Part shown: piece by piece, positions 59,677 through 64,000 of the stretch | How positions within the stretch are numbered: position 1 is the stretch's first letter | Layout: the number at the start of each line of letters is the position of its first letter | Assembly: GCA_035765415.1 (NCBI GenBank) | Contig: DASTXR010000103.1 | Span: 1 to 64,000, forward strand | Direction of reading: 5' to 3' | From: CADEED01 sp035765415 | Lineage (GTDB): Bacteria > Pseudomonadota > Gammaproteobacteria > Steroidobacterales > Steroidobacteraceae | Length of the DNA stretch: 64,000 nt | Notes under the pieces: generated by a model | What the model was told of the DNA's origin: nothing | Databases searched by the model: none | The model's input: only the letters and a program-made list of their open reading frames with translations | Made by a program: the position numbers and the translations under genes

Positions 59677-62600
59677 TCAGAACGTGCGCTTGAGCGTGAG
59701 TTGCCAGTGGCGCGCGGGCATGGCCTGCGCGAGCGCGTCCCCGAGTGCATCGCCAGTGCGCGCGCGGTAGTAGCTTTCGTCGAGCGCGTTGAGCACGTCG
59801 ACCTTGAAATGCCAGTCGCGCACGTCCCAGAACAGGCCGGCATCGAGCACTCGCGCCGAGGGCAGCTCCACGGCGCACAACCGACCGGAGCAGACCGACG
59901 AGAAGTAGTTGCCGCTCAGCGTGATCCCAAGCCCGTTGCGCATCTGGTACTGCGTGGACAATCCGAGTTGCGTGCGCGGATTGCCTTGCTTGGTCGCGAA
60001 CTCGGGCATGTCGGCCGGCAATACGATGCGCGTGCGCCCGCCGTACATGAAGGCTTCGGCCGGATAGATCACGTTGCCCGCCGCATCGCGCACGTCCTCG
60101 AACCCCAATGTGCGCGCGTCGACCAGCAGGGCGCCACCCGTGTTCGGCGTGAATTCGGTTTCCTGGCGCAACGCATACAGTGACAACAGGCTGTTGCGCA
60201 CGGGCACCCACTTGATTTCCAGCTCGAGGCCGCGCGTCAATGTCGCGGACGCGTATGCACCGATCACCGCCTGCGAATCCGCATTGCCGAGCACGCGCCG
60301 CTGGCGGTACAGCGCCAGTGTCGCGAAGAGTCTGTTGGACAGTGCACTCGCTTTTACGCCGAGCTCGCGCAGTTCCGACTCGCCGATGTGCCCGGACTCG
60401 ATGACCGCGTTGCTCAATGAATTGTTGTTGCCGTCGAGCGCCACGCTGGCGCGCGCGAGCGTCACGTAGGGCCGCAGGTGCGGCGTCAGCGAATGCGACA
60501 GGCTCGCGCTCCAGGAGATGCCGCTGTCCCAGGCGCTCGCGGAGACATCGCTGGCGGCAAATGCGCCGGGATTCGCCGAGCTTCCGGTATTGGGATTGAA
60601 AGCCGCGAAGTCGGTGTTGCGGGCATGCGAACTGTCGGTGCGCAGGCCGAGCAGCACGTTCGTGCGCTCATCGATGTCCACGTCGAGCATCACGCCCAGA
60701 CCCATCTCGGAAAATTCCGAGGCGTAGGTACTGGTCCAGGGATAACCGTCGGTGTCGATGCCGGCGTTGTCGTATGGATTCGCGAACGTCGTGTTGCCGG
60801 TCATGCCGGCGGTCGCAGCGTTGTAACTGCTCGCCATCGCGTCGGTGCGATGCGTACTGAAATCGCCGGCCGTGAAGAAAGATCCGTCGGCCACGGTCTT
60901 TCGATAGTTGAGCGCCGCGAGCACGCGGGCGCGCACCACGCTCGGAAGCCAGTTGAGCCGGCGCGTCAGAGTGAGGCGATCCTCGATGACATAGACACTC
61001 TGCGCTTGCGCGAAAGGCTGGTCGGAGGCCTTGTGCTGATCCATGCGGTCGTAGAACAACTGATTCGAAACCGTGAAGTCGGGATTCGCGTCGTGGATAA
61101 GATCGCAGAAGAAAGTCAGAAAACGCGCCTCGAGGTCGCGCTCGAAGGCCGTGGCGCGGCGCGCGTCGAGTGTGTCGAAGCCCGTCGTGCGCGGGTCGAG
61201 GAACATGCCGGCGGGCACGTGCCCGGAGATCGGCTGCGGACCGCCCGGCCCTGCGGCACGCAGCGCGCCAGAAGGATCCGCTTCCGGGTGCGCCACCAGG
61301 TAGTCGTACATCGACTGCGGGATGCCGGCGACGCGCGGAAATTGATCGAGTGGCAACGGCCTGCCTTCCGCGTCCCGAGGCCACGCGAAGTACTGGATCA
61401 GCGGCTGGTTGCCGGCACTCAATGCTCCGCGCACCGGCGAAGCGGTATTCATCTCTCGCCAGCCAATCGCACCGTTGTCGTTCAGATCGAGATCGATCAA
61501 CGGCTCGCCGCGGATGTAGCGGCCATGATCGACGAGATCCTGCGTCAGTCGGCCCGTCAGCGCGCCGGCGGTGCGCGACACCTGGGTATTCGCACCGAGC
61601 TCCAGGCGCATCGGTCCCGCGAAGTCTTCGATGCTGATGGCGGCCTGCAGCAGTTGCTGCTTGATAGGCACCCCGTGCGCGTACGAACCAGAGTCTTCGA
61701 ACAACCCGTGGAGGTAGTAACCGCCGCGCCTGCCGTATGCATCGAGCGAACCGCCGAAGCCAAAGGACCACTCATTGCGATCGTAGGAACCCAGCACGCC
61801 CTTGGCGAAACCGGCAATGCCGTCGATGTAGCTCCCGTTCTGCGCGCGCCCCGAAGTCGGCTCGACGTTGATGTAGCCGCCTATCTTCCCCATTCCGAAG
61901 ATCGGTGACGGCGGTCCTCGCACCACTTCGATGGTATCGAGCGCGCCGAGCACGCTCCGGCCATGTCCCTGCAGGCTCAGCCGCTTCATTCCCCGAAAAT
62001 AGAAATCGGCGGGCACATTGCGCACGTCCACAGAGCCCTGGATGCCGAATCGCGTCGTGGTGAAAGTGCCCGGCACCAGCCGCACCAGGTCCTCGACCGC
62101 TGAGAGACCGAACAAGTCGATGGTCTCGGCGCTCACCGACGAGACCGACCGCGGAGTCTCGATCAGCAGCTTGCTCAGACCGAAGGCCGACGTGCTCGGC
62201 GCGTTGGGCAGCAGGCGCAACGGATCCGCCACTACCTGAACATCGACCAGCGCCACTACATCGGGGGCGCCGGCTTCGATGCTCGCATCACCCGGTGTGC
62301 GTCGCGGGACCACACGCGCGGTCTCCGGCTCCACGAGCATCACCGTCATCTCGTTGACCTGCTTCCATCCGACACCCGAGCCCGCCAACAAGCGGTCGAG
62401 CGCCTCGCCTTTGCGCATGCGACCGGAGACGTCTGCCGCGTTGCGGCCCGCGACCAGTCTCGGGTCGTAGACGATCTGCAGGCCGCTCTGATCGCCGAAG
62501 CGATCGAGCGCATCGGCGAGCGGTCCCGATGCGATATCGAATCTCGCCACATCGCGAACCTTGGGCGCGGTGACGCGCTCCGCGCGTGCGGCTGCGCTTG

Positions 62601-62679
62601 CGAAGACACAGGTAGTGAGAGCAACCACGAGTGCCCGGGTCGCCACGCGCCGTTTTAGCCACTGGATGCGCAACCGCAT
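59677..62679 (-). CDS. TonB-dependent receptor with STN signalling domain (FecA type)
   Basis: 1000-residue outer-membrane receptor. Signal peptide ALVVALTTCVFASAAARAER, STN domain at about residues 45-120 (FDIASGPLADALDRFGDQSG, GLQIVYDPRLVAGRNAADVS), plug (IDLFGLSAVEDLVRLVPGTF, FRGMKRLSLQGHGRSV, TIEVVRGPPSPIFGMGKIGG) and barrel ending in MPARHWQLTLKRTF. A segment at 61453-61488 reads DLNDNGAIGWRE, an EF-hand-like loop. STN domains contact a FecR-type anti-sigma factor, and fecR and a fecI-type gene lie directly upstream, so ligand binding should switch on the operon. It is paralogous to the next receptor, 93 bases downstream. ATG 62679. Confidence 0.94.
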   Translation of the reverse strand: MRLRIQWLKRRVATRALVVALTTCVFASAAARAERVTAPKVRDVARFDIASGPLADALDRFGDQSGLQIVYDPRLVAGRNAADVSGRMRKGEALDRLLAGSGVGWKQVNEMTVMLVEPETARVVPRRTPGDASIEAGAPDVVALVDVQVVADPLRLLPNAPSTSAFGLSKLLIETPRSVSSVSAETIDLFGLSAVEDLVRLVPGTFTTTRFGIQGSVDVRNVPADFYFRGMKRLSLQGHGRSVLGALDTIEVVRGPPSPIFGMGKIGGYINVEPTSGRAQNGSYIDGIAGFAKGVLGSYDRNEWSFGFGGSLDAYGRRGGYYLHGLFEDSGSYAHGVPIKQQLLQAAISIEDFAGPMRLELGANTQVSRTAGALTGRLTQDLVDHGRYIRGEPLIDLDLNDNGAIGWREMNTASPVRGALSAGNQPLIQYFAWPRDAEGRPLPLDQFPRVAGIPQSMYDYLVAHPEADPSGALRAAGPGGPQPISGHVPAGMFLDPRTTGFDTLDARRATAFERDLEARFLTFFCDLIHDANPDFTVSNQLFYDRMDQHKASDQPFAQAQSVYVIEDRLTLTRRLNWLPSVVRARVLAALNYRKTVADGSFFTAGDFSTHRTDAMASSYNAATAGMTGNTTFANPYDNAGIDTDGYPWTSTYASEFSEMGLGVMLDVDIDERTNVLLGLRTDSSHARNTDFAAFNPNTGSSANPGAFAASDVSASAWDSGISWSASLSHSLTPHLRPYVTLARASVALDGNNNSLSNAVIESGHIGESELRELGVKASALSNRLFATLALYRQRRVLGNADSQAVIGAYASATLTRGLELEIKWVPVRNSLLSLYALRQETEFTPNTGGALLVDARTLGFEDVRDAAGNVIYPAEAFMYGGRTRIVLPADMPEFATKQGNPRTQLGLSTQYQMRNGLGITLSGNYFSSVCSGRLCAVELPSARVLDAGLFWDVRDWHFKVDVLNALDESYYRARTGDALGDALAQAMPARHWQLTLKRTF

Positions 62680-62699
62680 TCCGTCTCGTGGCGGCGGCG

Positions 62700-63707
62700 T
62701 CAGAGGGGATCGGACTCGTAGCGCCTGAACAGGAGGATCTCCCCGCCCCCGCCGTCGACGGACCGCAACGGCAATGCCGCTGCGAATGCCGACAAGATCA
62801 ACTCACTGTCACCCGCTATGAAATTTCCACCCACGGGAAGGGACGCCAGGCTCGGATCCGCCAGGCGCAGTTTGCGCGTGGAATAACGATTCACTTCTTC
62901 CAGCGCCTCGGCGAGCGGCGTACCGCGGAATACCAGGCGGCCCCGCGACCAGCTCGTCGCCATGTACGTGTCGACCGAGCTCTTCACCGGCGCAGAGCGC
63001 TTGCCCTGGAGACTGATCTGTTCACCGGGCGCGAGTCGTTCTTCCCACCGCGCTGCTTCGGCTGTTGTATCGAGAGGCGCCACGGACACCGAACCTTCGG
63101 TGAGCACCACGACCACGCGTTCTGAATCGCTCTGAACCTGGAACTTGGTTCCGAGCGCCGTCGTGCGCGTACCTCCGGCCGTCACGACGAAAGGACGTTC
63201 ACGATCTTTCGCGACATCGAACAAGGCCCGGCCGCGAGTCAACGTGATCGCGCGCTCGCGATCGCCGATGTTTACGGCGATTTCACTGCCGACGTCGAGA
63301 TGCACCACCGAGTTGTCGGCGAGCGTGACGTCGCGCTGCTCGTCGACGCGTGTGACGAACACTTCCGCGGGCGACGAGTGTTCGACGACTCCCGCCACCC
63401 GGACTGCGACCAGCGCGACAATCAGGCTTGCGGCCAGTGCCGCAGGCACCGCCCATCGCCGGCGCGATGGCGCGGTGGATTCTCCGCAGACTTCGTCGGC
63501 CAGCGCGCACAGGCGATCGTCCTGTTCGATGAGCTGATCGAATCGGCGCACCGTACGCTCGGCATCGGCATAGGCGTGCCAATGATCCGGGTTGGCGCGC
63601 AGCCAGTTCTCGAATGCTTCGCGGTCACGCCCGGTGCAATCCGGTGCATGAACGCGCGCATACCATCGAGCCGCGGCATCCACTACGGATTCGCGGGTAT
63701 TACTCAT
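62700..63707 (-). CDS. fecR: FecR-family anti-sigma/signal transducer
   Basis: Inner-membrane regulator that passes the receptor signal to the ECF sigma factor. The cytoplasmic N-terminal DUF4880 region reads WYARVHAPDCTGRDREAFEN and DHWHAYADAERTVRRFD; the membrane span is VPAALAASLIVALVAVRVAG; the periplasmic FecR domain has VTLADNSVVHLDVGSEIAVN, RGRALFDVAKDRERPFVVTA and GTKFQVQS, and the C-terminal secretin/STN-like part includes GTPLAEALEEVNRYSTRKLR. Start ATG 63707 (MSNTRESVVDAAARW); 63716 is an alternative. It lies 14 bases after the sigma gene and 20 before the receptor. Confidence 0.93.
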   Translation of the reverse strand: MSNTRESVVDAAARWYARVHAPDCTGRDREAFENWLRANPDHWHAYADAERTVRRFDQLIEQDDRLCALADEVCGESTAPSRRRWAVPAALAASLIVALVAVRVAGVVEHSSPAEVFVTRVDEQRDVTLADNSVVHLDVGSEIAVNIGDRERAITLTRGRALFDVAKDRERPFVVTAGGTRTTALGTKFQVQSDSERVVVVLTEGSVSVAPLDTTAEAARWEERLAPGEQISLQGKRSAPVKSSVDTYMATSWSRGRLVFRGTPLAEALEEVNRYSTRKLRLADPSLASLPVGGNFIAGDSELILSAFAAALPLRSVDGGGGEILLFRRYESDPL

Positions 63708-63721
63708 GAGGTCCATTTGGC

Positions 63722-64000
63722 TTATGACGTAGCCGCGAGGCTTCCCCCTACCTTTTTCATGCAAACAGCCAAAGCACGGCTGATGTGCTTCTCGACCATC
63801 TTCACCGAGATGCCGCAGTGCGCCGCAATCTCCGGATAGGTCATGCGCCGCACGCGACTCAGCAGGAAGACCTGCCGGCACTTGGGCGGCAGGTCTTCGA
63901 TGGCTGCGCGCAGCAGCTCGAGTTCCTGTTTTGCCGAGATTTCCCGCTCCGCCGACGGGGTGTCAGACACCAGCTCGACGGCATCCAGGCTGCATTGATC
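63722..64000 (-). CDS. FecI-type ECF sigma factor, N-terminal part outside window
   Basis: Only the C-terminal part is visible, open to the right edge. It is the region 4 DNA-binding domain of an extracytoplasmic-function sigma factor: LLRAAIEDLPPKCRQVFLLS, then the HTH MTYPEIAAHCGISVKMVEKH and ISRALAVCMKKVG. The SVKMVEKHISRAL recognition helix is typical of the FecI group. About 80-90 N-terminal residues (region 2) lie beyond the edge. Followed by fecR and the STN receptor, it would direct transcription of the receptor operon and perhaps of the whole minus-strand run. Confidence 0.9.
   Translation of the reverse strand, partial: DQCSLDAVELVSDTPSAEREISAKQELELLRAAIEDLPPKCRQVFLLSRVRRMTYPEIAAHCGISVKMVEKHISRALAVCMKKVGGSLAATS

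Noticed and set aside
1..64000. CRISPR array, insertion sequence or prophage
   Set aside because: No regularly spaced repeats, no transposase or integrase reading frame and no terminal inverted repeats were noticed anywhere in the window.

Overview
The window is GC-rich DNA from a gammaproteobacterium. Several blocks follow the gene order known from Escherichia coli: orn divergent from rsgA; tRNA-Ser, SRP RNA, dnaX, ybaB and recR in a row; gcvR-bcp divergent from dapA and a small lipoprotein in the place of bamC, with bepA nearby. Strong codon bias towards G/C, two TonB-dependent receptors, a Vibrio-type TonB2 cluster with TtpC, and a GH3 enzyme with a PA14 domain suggest a Xanthomonadales/Steroidobacter-like environmental organism. 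The lineage is an inference; no rRNA gene is present.

Bases 1-9300 hold the end of the tail-specific protease Prc, then an operon of one periplasmic adaptor and two RND permeases behind a promoter whose -35 box lies inside a perfect 28-base palindrome. Bases 9267-17103 carry a coiled-coil protein, a DUF1249 protein with a possibly leaderless mRNA, an XRE regulator/membrane-protein pair, a threonine dehydratase-like enzyme overlapping orn, rsgA, and a secreted GH3 glycosidase. Bases 17113-28253 hold a chemoreceptor with a C-terminal WxxF tether and the housekeeping block listed above, plus PhoH2 and BepA.

Bases 28260-33712 (minus strand) form a TonB2-type energy-transduction operon: DUF3450 protein, TtpC-like long ExbB, short ExbB, two ExbD paralogues, TonB and a TPR protein. 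Divergent from it, bases 33859-42774 carry four exported amidase-signature enzymes with a JmjC/cupin protein among them.

From the right edge (64000) down to 42789 everything is on the minus strand and tightly packed: a FecI-type sigma factor (cut by the edge), FecR, a TonB-dependent receptor with an STN signalling domain, a second paralogous receptor without STN, a polytopic membrane protein broken by one frameshift, four more exported amidases, an RND adaptor and permease, a GAF remnant, then GNAT, YCII-like and unknown proteins. The two amidase arrays converge at about 42.78 kb.

Taken together, bases 28-64 kb look like one outer-membrane import, periplasmic amide hydrolysis and export locus: eight exported amidases with intact Lys-Ser-Ser triads, two receptors, their own TonB motor, surface-signalling regulators and an efflux pump. 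The substrate is not visible from the sequence. This is the most likely undescribed system in the window.
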